DNA from: Actinomyces faecalis
GTDB lineage: Bacteria > Actinomycetota > Actinomycetes > Actinomycetales > Actinomycetaceae
Direction of reading: 5' to 3'
Assembly (NCBI RefSeq): GCF_013184985.2
Contig: NZ_CP063418.1
Location: forward strand, 1,240,001-1,304,000
Length of the DNA: 64,000 nt
Part shown: one piece after another, positions 37,255 to 47,056 of the stretch
Layout: each line of letters starts with the position of its first letter
Position numbering within the stretch: position 1 is the first letter of the stretch
Translations under genes and position numbers: made by a program
The notes under the pieces: model-generated
The model's input: only the letters and a program-made list of their open reading frames with translations
Database searches by the model: none
What the model was told of the DNA's origin: nothing

Positions 37255-37992
37255 TCACCTTGGCTGCGCTCGTGCTGGCCTGAGCCGTCCGGTCCAGAGC
37301 ACGAGGAGCGCTGCCAGGCAGAGCCAGGCCACTGCGAGCGACCAGCCCGCCAGGACGTCGGTGAGCCAGTGGTAGGCGAGGTAGACGCGGGACAGGCCAA
37401 CCGTTCCTGCCATGAGGACCGCCAGGGCCCCAGCCAGGATCCTGCGCTGTAGCGAGACCTGGGAGAAGACGACGAAGCCCGCGAGCGTTCCGGCCATGAC
37501 GGCTGAGTTGAAGGAGTGCCCGGAGGGGAAGGAGAAGGTGGAGGCCGGGTCTCCCAGGAGAAGCTCGATGGAGGGGCGCTGGCGGGCGAAGAGCAGCTTG
37601 AGCACCACCGTGACGAGGGAGGAGGAGGCCATCGCAGCCACGAGCACCACGGCGTGGCGCCGGCGGCCCGTCCACACGAAGGCGACCGCGGCCACGACGG
37701 TGATGACCGTCAGGCTCAGTGCCCCACCCAGGTGCGTGGCGATCCACGCCAGGTCGGTCAGCCACCCCCTGCGCGAGGCGACCATCCAGCCGGTCACGGA
37801 CGGGTCGTAGGTCGACAGGTCGTCACCCTTGACCGCTCCGTCGGCGAGCACGGCAAAGGCTGCCAGCGCGATGGCGGCCCCGGCCGCGAGCACCGGGGCG
37901 AGGGAGCGCGGGGGCCTGCGGGCAGCGACCGCCGGGTCCTGGCGCGCGGGCGTGGAGCGTGCGGCGTGCTGGCGGGGTGGCTGGCCGGTCAT
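37255..37992 (-). CDS. PAP2-family phosphatase (membrane phosphatidic acid / undecaprenyl-diphosphate phosphatase-like)
   Basis: Membrane phosphatase of 245 residues with about six helices. The three catalytic motifs are KLLFARQRP, PSGHSFNSAV and SRVYLAYHWLTDVLAG. The substrate may be a lipid phosphate such as undecaprenyl diphosphate or phosphatidate. An overlapping frame ending at 37202 on the same strand is a shadow. The ATG at 37992 is preceded by GAGGAT, so the start is acceptable. Convergent with the sulfatase, divergent from tk. Confidence 0.9.
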   Translation of the reverse strand: MTGQPPRQHAARSTPARQDPAVAARRPPRSLAPVLAAGAAIALAAFAVLADGAVKGDDLSTYDPSVTGWMVASRRGWLTDLAWIATHLGGALSLTVITVVAAVAFVWTGRRRHAVVLVAAMASSSLVTVVLKLLFARQRPSIELLLGDPASTFSFPSGHSFNSAVMAGTLAGFVVFSQVSLQRRILAGALAVLMAGTVGLSRVYLAYHWLTDVLAGWSLAVAWLCLAALLVLWTGRLRPARAQPR

Positions 37993-38142
37993 GGCTCGCG
38001 ATCCTCACGGACCGTCCTGGACGCTTCCTGAAAGCGTGGCCGGCACGGTGACCGGCCAGAGGAGGTACCTGGCCGGGTAGCATCCCTCCCGGTGCCTGCC
38101 CGGCATGCTCCACGGCGCTCATCAGGACGGAGACGCAGATCC

Positions 38143-38769
38143 ATGGCCAAGCTCTACTTCCGCTACGGCGCGATGAACTCCGGCAAGACCACGGGCCTGC
38201 TCCAGACCGCCTACAACTACGAGGAGCGCGACCAGAAGGTCGTTCTCATCAAGGCCGGGATCGACACCAAGGGTGATGACACCGTGGTCTCACGCCTCGG
38301 GGTGGCCCGGAAGGTGGACCTGCTCGTCTCGCCCGAGGACGACGTCCGCCTCCTGGTACGCCGCCTGGCGCTGGGGGAGCGGGCGGCCGACCCGGCGGCT
38401 GCGGCCCGCCAGGGTGTGGACTGCGTGCTCGTGGACGAGGCACAGTTCCTCACCCCGGAGCAGGTGGACCAGCTCATGGAGCTGGTGCTCGTGGACGACC
38501 TTCCGGTCCTGGCCTACGGCATCCGCACCGACTTCCGCACCGTGAGCTTTCCTGGCTCCCGTCGCCTGATGGAGGTGGCGCACTCCCTGGAGGAGCTCAA
38601 GACCATCTGCCGCTGCGGGCGCAAGGCGATCTTCAACGCTCGCAAGGTCGGCGACCACTTCGTCTTCGACGGTGCCCAGATCGCGATCGACGGTGCGGAC
38701 GTGACGTACGAGTCCCTGTGCGGCAAGTGCTACCTGGAGGCCGGTGGCAGCCTGTCAGCCACGGCCTAG
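38143..38769 (+). CDS. tdk: Thymidine kinase (type II)
   Basis: Salvage enzyme of 208 residues that phosphorylates thymidine with ATP. The P-loop is GAMNSGKTTG, Walker B is VLVDEAQFLT, the lasso region contains GADVTYESL, and the zinc ribbon uses CRCGRKA and CGKCYLE. Start is ATG at 38143 (MAKLYFRYG); upstream codons to 38092 are Arg-rich and not part of the family. Its last 15 nt overlap the convergent amino-acid permease gene. Confidence 0.95.
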   Translation: MAKLYFRYGAMNSGKTTGLLQTAYNYEERDQKVVLIKAGIDTKGDDTVVSRLGVARKVDLLVSPEDDVRLLVRRLALGERAADPAAAARQGVDCVLVDEAQFLTPEQVDQLMELVLVDDLPVLAYGIRTDFRTVSFPGSRRLMEVAHSLEELKTICRCGRKAIFNARKVGDHFVFDGAQIAIDGADVTYESLCGKCYLEAGGSLSATA

Positions 38770-40248
38770 CTGCGCCGTCGCCGGGTCGACGGTGGGGGCC
38801 TTGGTGACGAGCTTGTGTCCCCACCACAGGGCGAAGAAGACCGGGATCCCGACGTAGGGCAGCAGGATCTCGCTGAATGAGGCACCTGAGACCACCGGCT
38901 CATAGGCCTGGCCGGCGATGATCGCCAGGCAGGCCACGAGCGCGACCACGGCTCCGGCGGGGAAGAAGCGTGCCCGGTAGGGCAGCTCGTCCAGGCTGTG
39001 CCCCTGCGCCTTGAAGGCGGCACGGAACCTCCAGTGGCACCAGGAGATCCCGGCCCAGGTGATGAAGCCGGCCAGCGCTGAGACCGTGAGAAGGAACTCG
39101 TAGGCGCGGCCGTCTCCCACCAGTGAGGTGATGAAGCCGGCCAGCCCCACCAGGGTCGTGGCCACCAACGCGTTCATCGGAACCTGGTGGCGCGAGAGCC
39201 TGCGCAGGAACTGGGGCGCCTGACCGTTCTCGGCCAGGGCGAAGAGCATCCGGGTCGAGGCGTACAGGCCCGAGGTGCCGGCCGAGAGCACCGAAGTGAG
39301 GATGATGGCGTTCATGATGCTTGCGGCCCCCAGGATCCCGGCTTTGGAGAAGACCAGGGTAAAAGGGCTGACGGCGATGTTGGTCTCTGAGGAGGACAGA
39401 AGGTTGGGGTCGGTATAGGGGATGAGGAAGCCGATGACGGCGATGGCGCCGATGTAGAACAGCAGGATGCGCCAGAAGATGGTGCGGATCGCGCGCGGGA
39501 TCGTGGTCTCGGGGTGCTCGGCCTCGCCTGCCGCGGTGCCGATGAGCTCGGTGCCCTGGAAGGAGTAGCCGGCCACGAGCAGGACGATGAGGATGCCCTT
39601 GGGGCCGTCGACGAAGGGGGCGGCGCCGTCGGTCCACGCGGCGGTACCGGGGGAGTCACCGAGGATCCCGGCGATCATGAGCACGCCCAGCACGAGGAAG
39701 ACGATGACGGCGGTGACCTTGATCGCCGCGAACCAGAACTCGCCCTCACCGTAGGCGCGTGCGGACAGGGCGTTGAGGACGAAGAGCACGAGCAGGAACA
39801 GGGCTGACCACACGATCGAGGGGGTGTGGGGAAACCAGTACTTCATCACCAGCGCGGCGGCCACGAGCTCGGCTGCCATGGTGATGGCCCAGTTGAACCA
39901 GTAGTTCCAGCCGATGGCGAAGCCGAAGGACGGGGAGACGAACCGGGTGCCGTACTCGCCGAAGGAGCCGGCCACGGGCAGGTAGGCGGCCATCTCGCCC
40001 AGGGACTGCATGATGAGCCAGACCATGATTCCTACCGCTGCGTAGGCCACGAGCGCCCCGCCCGGACCCGCCTGGGAGATCGTCGCGCCCGAGGCCACGA
40101 ACAGCCCCGTACCGATCGCCCCGCCGATGGCGATCATCGTCAGGTGCCGCGAGCGCAGGGAGCGGCGCAGCCCCTCGCTGCTGGTGCTGGCGTCGGTGGA
40201 GGGAGGTGTGGTCGGTGCCGTGGTGGCGGGTGAGGGCTGGTCGGGCAT
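38755..40248 (-). CDS. Amino-acid permease (APC superfamily, AAT family)
   Basis: Proton-coupled amino-acid importer of 497 residues with 12 predicted helices. The family signature is LTMIAIGGAIGTGLFVASG in helix 1, with VAYAAVGIMVWLIMQSLGEMAAYLPV and AGSFGEYGTRFVSPSFGFA after it. This places it with LysP/ProY-type carriers; the substrate is not certain. The first 30 residues are Pro/Thr/Ser-rich. The ATG at 40248 has GAGGTCC close upstream. Confidence 0.92.
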   Translation of the reverse strand: MPDQPSPATTAPTTPPSTDASTSSEGLRRSLRSRHLTMIAIGGAIGTGLFVASGATISQAGPGGALVAYAAVGIMVWLIMQSLGEMAAYLPVAGSFGEYGTRFVSPSFGFAIGWNYWFNWAITMAAELVAAALVMKYWFPHTPSIVWSALFLLVLFVLNALSARAYGEGEFWFAAIKVTAVIVFLVLGVLMIAGILGDSPGTAAWTDGAAPFVDGPKGILIVLLVAGYSFQGTELIGTAAGEAEHPETTIPRAIRTIFWRILLFYIGAIAVIGFLIPYTDPNLLSSSETNIAVSPFTLVFSKAGILGAASIMNAIILTSVLSAGTSGLYASTRMLFALAENGQAPQFLRRLSRHQVPMNALVATTLVGLAGFITSLVGDGRAYEFLLTVSALAGFITWAGISWCHWRFRAAFKAQGHSLDELPYRARFFPAGAVVALVACLAIIAGQAYEPVVSGASFSEILLPYVGIPVFFALWWGHKLVTKAPTVDPATAQLGRG

Positions 40249-40420
40249 GAGGACCTCATGATGGGGGACGGTGGGCCGACGGCGGTGCGTGCGCAGGCCT
40301 GTCAGGTGCTGGGCCTACCGTAGCGGTCTGCCGGTGAGGGCTCGTACACGGTTCGAGTGGTGAGGCTGTGGTGTCTGACGCTCTCTCCGGACGGCATCGG
40401 TACGTGTCGCACCCTCCCGC

Positions 40421-40440
40421 TACTGTGTACACGTGTTCGA
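40421..40440 (+). promoter_or_regulatory. LexA/SOS box and -10 element at the dnaE2 start
   Basis: GTGTACACGTGTTCGA at 40425-40440 is a LexA-type box that includes the GTG start of dnaE2. TACTGT (40421-40426) ends 6 nt before the start, with the same GTACAC spacer seen at the DUF222-HNH gene, so transcription is probably leaderless. The upstream gap 40249-40420 shows no gene. Confidence 0.72.
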
Positions 40441-43400
40441 TACTCGTTACGCTGAGCTGCACGCCCACTCGGCCTACTCCTTCCTTGACGGCGCCAACGA
40501 GCCGGAGGACCTGGTGGCTGCCGCGGTCACGCTCGGTCTGGAGGCGCTGGCCCTGACTGACCATGACGGCATGCCCGGCGTCGTCAAGCACGCTGAGGCC
40601 GGACGCCGCCACGGTCTGCCCACGGTGCACGGCACCGAGCTGACCATGGCTGACGGCACCCACCTGCCGGTGCTCGCCCGCGGGCCTGAGGGCTACCGGC
40701 ACCTGGTTGCCGCCGTCTCCCGGCACAACCTGGCGGCCGGACGGCGCCAGGAGCCGGCGCACCGTCTGGAGGACCTGGCCCAGGCGCTGCGGGGAGGGAC
40801 AGGGACGCCGTGTTCCTCCTCCTGCCTCGTCCTGACCGGCACCGCCCGAGGCCCGCTGCGACGGGCCCTGGGGGACCCCGCTCGACCCTATACCTGGGAC
40901 GCTCGTGCCGCCGAGGCCTGTCTGGGCCGGATGGTGGAGCTCCTGGGGCCGGACGGCGTCGCCGTCGAGATCACGCTCAGCGGTGGGCCGACGGACGCTG
41001 CCCTTACTGAGGCCCTGAGGGACCTGGCCACTCGTCACCACCTGCCCCTGCTGGCCACGGGTGCCGTGCGCTGCGCCCGGCCGGCAGACTCTCGCCTGGC
41101 GGACGTCCTGACAGCGACCCGTCTGGGAACGGACCTCGAGGGAGCGCGCGGCCACCTCCCGGCGATCGGGCGGTGGCTGCGCAGCGGGCCGGACATGGCG
41201 CGGCTGCACCGCCGTGCCCCGCAGGCTGTGGAGACGACGGCGGAGGTCGCCCGCGACCTGGCCTTCGACCTGGCACTCGTGGCTCCTGACCTGCCGGCTC
41301 CTGAGGTCCCGCCGGGGCACACCCCGTCCAGCTGGCTGCGGGAGCTGACCCGTCGAGGGGCGCTGAGGCGCTATGGCACGCGTGAGCAGGACCCGCACGC
41401 CTGGGAGGTGCTGGACCACGAGCTGGAGGTCATCGAGTCCCTCGGGTTTCCTGGCTACTTCCTCATCGTCCGTTCCATCGTGGAGTTCTGCGAGGAGTCC
41501 GGCATCCTGTGCCAGGGGCGTGGGTCGGCCGCGAACTCCGCCGTCTGCTACGCGCTGGGGATCACGGCGGTGGACGCGGTGCGGCACGAGATGCTCTTTG
41601 AGCGCTTCCTGTCGCCCGGGCGTGCTGGCTACCCGGACATCGACCTTGACATCGAGGCCTGTCGGCGCGAGGAGGTCATCCAGTACGTCTACCGCAGGTA
41701 CGGGCGTCACCGTGCCGCCCAGGTCGCCAACGTCATCTCCTACCGACCTCGCTCAGCGGTGCGCGACGCCGCTCGTGCCCTGGGACATCCCGCGGGGCTT
41801 CAGGACGCCTGGGCCCGGTCGATCGAGCACGGGTGGTCACGTGGGGACGGCGGGCAGAGGTACGAGGAGGTCCCTGGTCAGGTGCTCGAGGTGGCGGACC
41901 GCCTCCTGCGCCTGCCTCGTCATCTCGGGGTCCACTCCGGTGGCATGGTGCTGGCGGCTCAGCCTGTGACCGAGGTGTGCCCGGTGCGCTGGGCCGCGAC
42001 GGAGGGACGCAGCGTCCTGCAGTGGGACAAGGACGACTGCGCGGCCGCTGGCCTGGTCAAGCTCGACCTGCTGGGGCTGGGGATGCTCACCGCTCTGCGT
42101 CTGGCCTTCACCACGCTTGACGAGCGAGGGGAGAAGGTGCCTGACCTGGGCGGTAACGAGAGGGGCGGGATCCTGCGCCCGGCCCAGGTGGGCAGGAGCT
42201 GGGGGCTGCACACCCTGCCGGAGGAGGACCCTGCGGTCTACCGGCTGCTGCAGGCGGCGGACACGATCGGGGTCTTCCAGGTTGAGTCACGCGCCCAGAT
42301 GGCGACCCTTCCGCGTCTGCGGCCTCAGAAGTTCTACGACATCGTCGTCGAGGTCGCCCTCATCCGTCCCGGCCCGATCCAGGCAGACGCCGTCAACCCC
42401 TACATCCGTCGCAGGCTGGGACGGGAGGAGCCGGACTACCTCCACGACCTGCTGCGCCCGGCACTGGAGAAGACCCTGGGGGTCCCGCTCTTTCAGGAGC
42501 AGCTGATGCAGATCGCCGTCGACGCAGCCGGCTTCACCCCTGCCGAGGCGGACGAGCTTCGTCAGGCCATGGGTGCCAAGCGCTCGGTGGAGCGTATGGA
42601 GGCCCTGCGCACCCGGCTGGTGGAGGGGATGAGGGGACGAGGGATCGACGAGGGTACCACCGAGGTCGTCTTTGACAAGCTGCGGGCCTTCGCCGACTTC
42701 GGCTTCCCGGAGTCCCACGCCTTCTCCTTCGCCTACCTGGTCTACGCCTCGGCCTGGCTCAAGGTGCGCCGTCCCGAGGACTTCTACGCCGGGGTCCTGG
42801 CGGCCCAGCCTATGGGGTTCTGGTCCCCCCAGACCCTGGTGGCGGACGCACGTCGCCACGGCGTCCAGGTCCTGGCTGCGGACGTCAGCCGCTCCCAGGC
42901 CCAGGCCACCGTGGAGAGAGTGGTCCCGGGCACGCTGACTCAGGAGACTGAGGCAGGTGCAGGTGAGGAAGGGGCTTCGGGACGTCAGGCTGAGGTACCG
43001 AGCCTGACGGCCGCGACGCCTCTGACGAGCCTGGACACCCGTCCTGACCTCGCGGTACGCCTGGGGCTGGCACCGCTCAAGGGACTGGGGGACGAGCTCG
43101 CTGAGGCGATCGTGGCCGAGCGCGAGAGGTACGGGGCCTACGCCGACGTCACCGACCTGGCGCGACGGGTCAGGCTCAGTCGCAGGAACCTGGAGACGCT
43201 GGCGGCGGCAGGAGCCCTGGCCTCCCTCGGAGTCACCCGACGTCAGGCTCTGTGGTCAGCCGGCGCCCTGGCTGGTGAGCACGGGCGGCTGCGTACGGGT
43301 CCGGGGTGCGACACGGCGTGGTACCAGCCGCCGCTTCCGGGGACGGCCGTGGGTGCCACGGCCCCCGTCCTACGCGAGATGACGCCGCAGGAGCGCCACG

Positions 43401-43792
43401 CCGCTGACCTGCGGCTGACGGGGGTGTCGACCGAGACCCACCCCCTGGCCTTCCTGCGCGGCGCGCTGGCGGAGGACGGCGTCGTGGAGGTGGCGAGCCT
43501 GCCGAGCCTGGGCAACGCAGTGCGAGCCTGCGTGGCAGGGGTCGTGACCCACCGTCAGCGTCCGCACACGGCTGCCGGGACCGTCTTCCTCAACATCGAG
43601 GACGAGACCGGCCTGCTCAACGTCATCTGCTCGGCAGGGATGTGGAAGCGCTACCGGCACGTAGGCAGACGAGCCACGGCGGTCCTCGTGCGCGGGACGG
43701 TGGAGAGCGCTGACGGCGTGACAGCCCTGCGGGCCCAGTCTCTCCAGGCTCTTCCCGGGGTCGTGAGCACCGGGAGCCGGGACTGGGCATGA
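40433..43792 (+). CDS. dnaE2: Error-prone DNA polymerase DnaE2
   Basis: Alpha-subunit C-family polymerase of 1119 residues for SOS lesion bypass. The PHP domain starts AELHAHSAYSFLDGANEPE; the polymerase core carries the catalytic acid cluster GYPDIDLDIEACRREE and DELRQAMGAKRS; a helix-hairpin-helix part (GLGDELAEAIVAERERYG) and a C-terminal OB fold (VFLNIEDETGLLNVICS) follow. DnaE2 is recognised by its length and by SOS control shared with imuA'-imuB, which sits 11 kb away. GTG start inside the LexA box. Confidence 0.94.
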   Translation: MFDTRYAELHAHSAYSFLDGANEPEDLVAAAVTLGLEALALTDHDGMPGVVKHAEAGRRHGLPTVHGTELTMADGTHLPVLARGPEGYRHLVAAVSRHNLAAGRRQEPAHRLEDLAQALRGGTGTPCSSSCLVLTGTARGPLRRALGDPARPYTWDARAAEACLGRMVELLGPDGVAVEITLSGGPTDAALTEALRDLATRHHLPLLATGAVRCARPADSRLADVLTATRLGTDLEGARGHLPAIGRWLRSGPDMARLHRRAPQAVETTAEVARDLAFDLALVAPDLPAPEVPPGHTPSSWLRELTRRGALRRYGTREQDPHAWEVLDHELEVIESLGFPGYFLIVRSIVEFCEESGILCQGRGSAANSAVCYALGITAVDAVRHEMLFERFLSPGRAGYPDIDLDIEACRREEVIQYVYRRYGRHRAAQVANVISYRPRSAVRDAARALGHPAGLQDAWARSIEHGWSRGDGGQRYEEVPGQVLEVADRLLRLPRHLGVHSGGMVLAAQPVTEVCPVRWAATEGRSVLQWDKDDCAAAGLVKLDLLGLGMLTALRLAFTTLDERGEKVPDLGGNERGGILRPAQVGRSWGLHTLPEEDPAVYRLLQAADTIGVFQVESRAQMATLPRLRPQKFYDIVVEVALIRPGPIQADAVNPYIRRRLGREEPDYLHDLLRPALEKTLGVPLFQEQLMQIAVDAAGFTPAEADELRQAMGAKRSVERMEALRTRLVEGMRGRGIDEGTTEVVFDKLRAFADFGFPESHAFSFAYLVYASAWLKVRRPEDFYAGVLAAQPMGFWSPQTLVADARRHGVQVLAADVSRSQAQATVERVVPGTLTQETEAGAGEEGASGRQAEVPSLTAATPLTSLDTRPDLAVRLGLAPLKGLGDELAEAIVAERERYGAYADVTDLARRVRLSRRNLETLAAAGALASLGVTRRQALWSAGALAGEHGRLRTGPGCDTAWYQPPLPGTAVGATAPVLREMTPQERHAADLRLTGVSTETHPLAFLRGALAEDGVVEVASLPSLGNAVRACVAGVVTHRQRPHTAAGTVFLNIEDETGLLNVICSAGMWKRYRHVGRRATAVLVRGTVESADGVTALRAQSLQALPGVVSTGSRDWA

Positions 43793-43814
43793 GCCAGGAC
43801 CAGGCCTGGGGGGG

Positions 43815-45176
43815 CTAGCTGTCGCGTTCCGGGCTGTAGGAGGGCAGCGTGCCCTGGACGGGGGCGTCCTTGACGTGGAGCTCGGAGTAGACCGACCACA
43901 CCACGCTGACCAGCGGCACCGCGACCACCGCACCGAGCAGCCCGGCCGAGAAGGTGCCGATTGCCACGGCGATACCGACGACAACCGGGTGGAGGGAGAC
44001 CTGACGCCCCATGATGAGCGGCTGGAGGATGTGACCCTCGATCTGGCCGATCCCGGCCACGCCGAGCCCGACCACCACCATGGCCACCAGTCCCTTGGAA
44101 GCCAGTGCCACCACCATCGCCACGATCATGGCCAGGGGCGCGCCGATCATCGGGATGAAGGCGCCGATGAACACCAGCACCGCCAGCGGGGCGGCCAGGG
44201 GGATACCTGCTACCTGCAGGAAGACCCCTGCCATGACCGCGTCGGTCAGAGCCAGGATCACAGTGCCCCGGGCATAGCCCGCGAAGGTGTACCAGCCGGC
44301 CCCCGCGGCACGGTGGACGGAGGTGCGCAGACGCGCGGGCAGCTCGTTGAGGAACCAGCGCCACATCCGGCCACCCGAGGCGAGCAGGAAGATCGAGGTG
44401 AAGACAGCCAGGGCCAGGACCACGAAGACGTTGGCCACCGTGCCCGCGTTGGACAGCACCTCCCCGGCCAGGCTCGTGGCGTTGGACTCCACGTACTGCT
44501 GTCCCTGGTTGACCATGCTCTGCAGGGTCCCCAGGACCTCCTGCTGGCTGAAGTGGAACGGAAGCGGCCCGTTCTCCACGAAGTCCAGGATCGTGTTGAC
44601 CCCGGTGGAGAACTGCGCGGCCAACGAGCTCCACTGGTTGGTCACGGAGGACACGACGTAGTAGACCAGGGCAGCCAGGAAGGCGGCGGTGGTGGCCAGC
44701 GCCAGGAAGGTCGCTGGGTAGCGCGGCATGACCTTGGCGAAGAAGGCCACCAGCGGGTGGAGGATGGCCGTGACCACCAGGGCGATGAAGACGCCGATGA
44801 AGACCGGGACCACTCGGCCGATACCGAGGAAGACCAGCGCTACCACCAGGAACATCCCCAGCCCCAGCCAGGCTCCCAGCCCGCCGCGCACCAGCCACCC
44901 GGGCAGGCTCGCAAGGGCCGCGCCCGACGCCGTCCGGCTGCCTGCGTCCGCAGGCACGGCGCGGTCCGGCGCTGCGAGGACGTCCGGCGCAGGACCGAAG
45001 GAGGTCGCCGGGACGCTGTCCAGCTCCATGACCTGGGCACGGTCCGCCGCGCGCCTGGCCTCAGCGCGGGCGATACGTCGTTGGAGGAGCCACCGTGCCC
45101 GGGACACGGCGCCGACGAGGCCCGGTAGGCGGCGGCGGGGCCCGTCCTTGCTCGTCATGGGCTCGGTCTCATCCAT
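43815..45176 (-). CDS. AI-2E family (PerM/TqsA-like) transporter
   Basis: Membrane protein of 453 residues. After a cytoplasmic Arg/Ala-rich N-terminus (about 95 residues) come hydrophobic segments including LGMFLVVALVFLGIGRVVPVF. Family marks are ARGTVILALTDAVMAGVFL and GQIEGHILQPLIMGRQVSLHP. Members export or regulate small molecules such as autoinducer-2 or ions; the substrate is unknown here. M7 is an alternative start. It lies 1 nt after the HAD gene, so both are co-transcribed. Confidence 0.88.
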   Translation of the reverse strand: MDETEPMTSKDGPRRRLPGLVGAVSRARWLLQRRIARAEARRAADRAQVMELDSVPATSFGPAPDVLAAPDRAVPADAGSRTASGAALASLPGWLVRGGLGAWLGLGMFLVVALVFLGIGRVVPVFIGVFIALVVTAILHPLVAFFAKVMPRYPATFLALATTAAFLAALVYYVVSSVTNQWSSLAAQFSTGVNTILDFVENGPLPFHFSQQEVLGTLQSMVNQGQQYVESNATSLAGEVLSNAGTVANVFVVLALAVFTSIFLLASGGRMWRWFLNELPARLRTSVHRAAGAGWYTFAGYARGTVILALTDAVMAGVFLQVAGIPLAAPLAVLVFIGAFIPMIGAPLAMIVAMVVALASKGLVAMVVVGLGVAGIGQIEGHILQPLIMGRQVSLHPVVVGIAVAIGTFSAGLLGAVVAVPLVSVVWSVYSELHVKDAPVQGTLPSYSPERDS

Positions 45177-45177
45177 G

Positions 45178-45924
45178 TCAGTCCTCTCCCTGCCCGCCGC
45201 TGATCCGGCCCGTCAGCCGACCCACCAGCCGGGTGAGCTCGACCGGGTCGCGGACCAGCCAGTCGGCCTGCGCCAGCTCGGCGGCGTCACCGTAGCCCCA
45301 CAGCACGCCGACGCACTCCAGCCCGGCTGCGTGGGCGCCGTCGACGTCGTGCCGCCTGTCACCGACGTGGACGACCCGGCGGGTGTCGGCACCGGCCTGC
45401 TCCAGACGGCTCAGCGCCAGACGGACGACCTCCTCCTTGGAGCCGTAGCGGTCGGCGGGGTCCGCACCGGCGAGGACCGTGAAGGGGGCGTCCAGGTCCG
45501 CGTGCCGGAGGATCTCGACGGCGTAGTCCTCACGCTTGGAGGTGGCCAGGGACAGCGGGACGTCCCACGCAGCCAGCTGCTGGAGCAGCTGCTCGATCCC
45601 GTCGTAGACCGGGGCGGCGTGCATGTGCTCACGGTAGTGCTGGCGGTAGAGGGCGACAGCACTGGCGTTGTCCTCGCCTGTCAGGCCGGCGTGGAGCCGG
45701 AAGCCCTCGGTCAGCGGCGGGCCGATGAAGCTCATGAGCTCCTCGCGGCCGGCTACCGGCAGCCCGAGGTCGGTCAGGGCGGCCTCGACCGCGTCCAGGA
45801 TGACGGGAGCGGAGTCGGTGATCGTGCCGTCCAGGTCGAGCAGGACGGCAGTGACCTCCTGGCCTGCGCCGGGCCGGGGAAGGTCAGGTACCGGGGGCAC
45901 GGGGACGGTTGCGTGGAGGTTCAC
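45178..45924 (-). CDS. HAD-superfamily hydrolase (phosphoglycolate-phosphatase-like)
   Basis: Phosphatase of 248 residues. Motif I is LLDLDGTITDSAP with the nucleophile Asp, motif II is the Thr of LSLATSKRED, and motif IV is HVGDRRHDVDGAHAAG. The cap domain (YRQHYREHMHAAPVYDGIEQLL) fits the Gph/PpaX group. The usual motif IV acid pair D-x-x-x-D is kept. GTG start at 45924. First gene of an operon with the AI-2E gene; divergent from the mutarotase gene. Confidence 0.88.
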   Translation of the reverse strand: MNLHATVPVPPVPDLPRPGAGQEVTAVLLDLDGTITDSAPVILDAVEAALTDLGLPVAGREELMSFIGPPLTEGFRLHAGLTGEDNASAVALYRQHYREHMHAAPVYDGIEQLLQQLAAWDVPLSLATSKREDYAVEILRHADLDAPFTVLAGADPADRYGSKEEVVRLALSRLEQAGADTRRVVHVGDRRHDVDGAHAAGLECVGVLWGYGDAAELAQADWLVRDPVELTRLVGRLTGRISGGQGED

Positions 45925-45972
45925 GGCTCAGGTCACTGCCTACTGTCGCTGTCGGGGCAGGGTCCACCCTAC

Positions 45973-45978
45973 TAGCGT
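45973..45978 (+). promoter_or_regulatory. -10 element, leaderless start of the mutarotase-like gene
   Basis: TAGCGT lies exactly 6 nt before the ATG at 45985, and there is no ribosome-binding site. Confidence 0.45.
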
Positions 45979-45984
45979 TGCCCT

Positions 45985-46863
45985 ATGAGCACTGTGGACG
46001 ACATCCAGGCCGTCAAGGGCCTGCACCTTCCTCGTACAGCAGCCGTGACCCCCGGGCGTGGGGGTCTTCAGCGGCTGCTCGTGGACGCGCCTGCGGGCGG
46101 GGGCGAGATCTACCTCCACGGCGCGACGCTGACCTCGTGGCGTCCGCGGGGTGGCAAGGAGGTGATCTTTACCTCGCGTCAGGCGGTCTTTGACGGCGTG
46201 CGTGCCATCCGTGGAGGCGTGCCGATCTGCTCACCGTGGTTCGGATCAGGTCGGCGAGGTGACCAGGTGACCAAGCACGGGTGGGTGCGCACCCGGCCCT
46301 GGCGCCTGCGCAGCGTCGAGGCCACGGCGCAGGCCGGTGTCCGGGCGCTGCTGAGCCTGGAGCACGACGACCTGGCCTTCCTCTACGAGGTGGAGATCGG
46401 CGAGGAGCTCAGCCTGAGCCTGTCGGTGCGCAACACGGGAGGGGACCCGCAGACGGTCGAGGCTGCCCTGCACCACTACCTCGCCGTCGGTGACGTCACC
46501 GCCGTCGAGGTCGCCGGCCTGGAGGGGCAGACCTACTGGGACGCGCTCCACGGGGGTGTCCACGAGCAGGAGGGGACGTTGCGCCTGACCGGTCCCACGG
46601 ACCGTGTCTACAGCGCGAGCCGGCCCGTGGTGGTCAGTGACCCGGCTGCGGGGCGTCGCCTCGTGGTCAGCGGCGTCAACGCTCCCGACGCAGTCGTGTG
46701 GAACCCCTGGAGCCAGGGGTCGCGTGGTGCCGCCGACCTGGCGGAGGACGAGTGGCCGACCTTCGTCTGCGCCGAGTCCGCCCTCGTCCGGGACCACGCC
46801 GTGGTCCTGGAACCGGGGCAGAGCGTGTCCATGGGCTCACGGATCCGCGTCGAGCCGCTGTGA
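45985..46863 (+). CDS. D-hexose-6-phosphate mutarotase (aldose 1-epimerase family)
   Basis: Protein of 292 residues of the YeaD group, which interconverts anomers of glucose-6-phosphate and similar sugars. The fold is shown by GEIYLHGATLTSWRPRGGKEVIF, AIRGGVPICSPWFGSG and KHGWVRTRPW, with the catalytic His in the last; HHYLAVGDVTAVEVAGLEG and the catalytic Glu in WPTFVCAESALV complete the site. A Pro/Gly-rich start precedes. Alone on its strand, followed by 233 bp and the tRNA-Leu gene. Confidence 0.9.
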   Translation: MSTVDDIQAVKGLHLPRTAAVTPGRGGLQRLLVDAPAGGGEIYLHGATLTSWRPRGGKEVIFTSRQAVFDGVRAIRGGVPICSPWFGSGRRGDQVTKHGWVRTRPWRLRSVEATAQAGVRALLSLEHDDLAFLYEVEIGEELSLSLSVRNTGGDPQTVEAALHHYLAVGDVTAVEVAGLEGQTYWDALHGGVHEQEGTLRLTGPTDRVYSASRPVVVSDPAAGRRLVVSGVNAPDAVVWNPWSQGSRGAADLAEDEWPTFVCAESALVRDHAVVLEPGQSVSMGSRIRVEPL

Positions 46864-47056
46864 GCTGCTGTGGGCTGCGATGAGCCCGCTGTCGGCCCAT
46901 GACGCGCCAGCCGCTGACATGGTGGGCCCGCCATGTCCGTTGTGGGCTGCCGTGGGCACCGTCCTCGAGCCGCGGGTCCAGGGCCGTGCCTGTGCACCGC
47001 CTGGCTGTGATGCACCGCACCGGTTGCTGATTTGCTCCCGCCGCGTACGCCCATGC

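Noticed and set aside
37202..37765. Second minus-strand frame at the PAP2 gene
   Set aside because: The frame 37255-37992 has all three PAP2 motifs in order; the other frame has none.
40340..40360. CTCG-TACACGGTT-CGAG palindrome-like site near the amino-acid permease as a further LexA box
   Set aside because: The spacing between half sites is one base shorter than in the three good boxes, and the match is only partial.
43901..45128. Plus-strand His/Asp-rich frame opposite the AI-2E gene
   Set aside because: Antisense shadow of a membrane protein; helices and family motifs are on the minus strand.
46864..47056. Possible small gene between the mutarotase-like gene and tRNA-Leu
   Set aside because: Only short overlapping frames with no ribosome site or family features; one is a read of the same bases in several frames.
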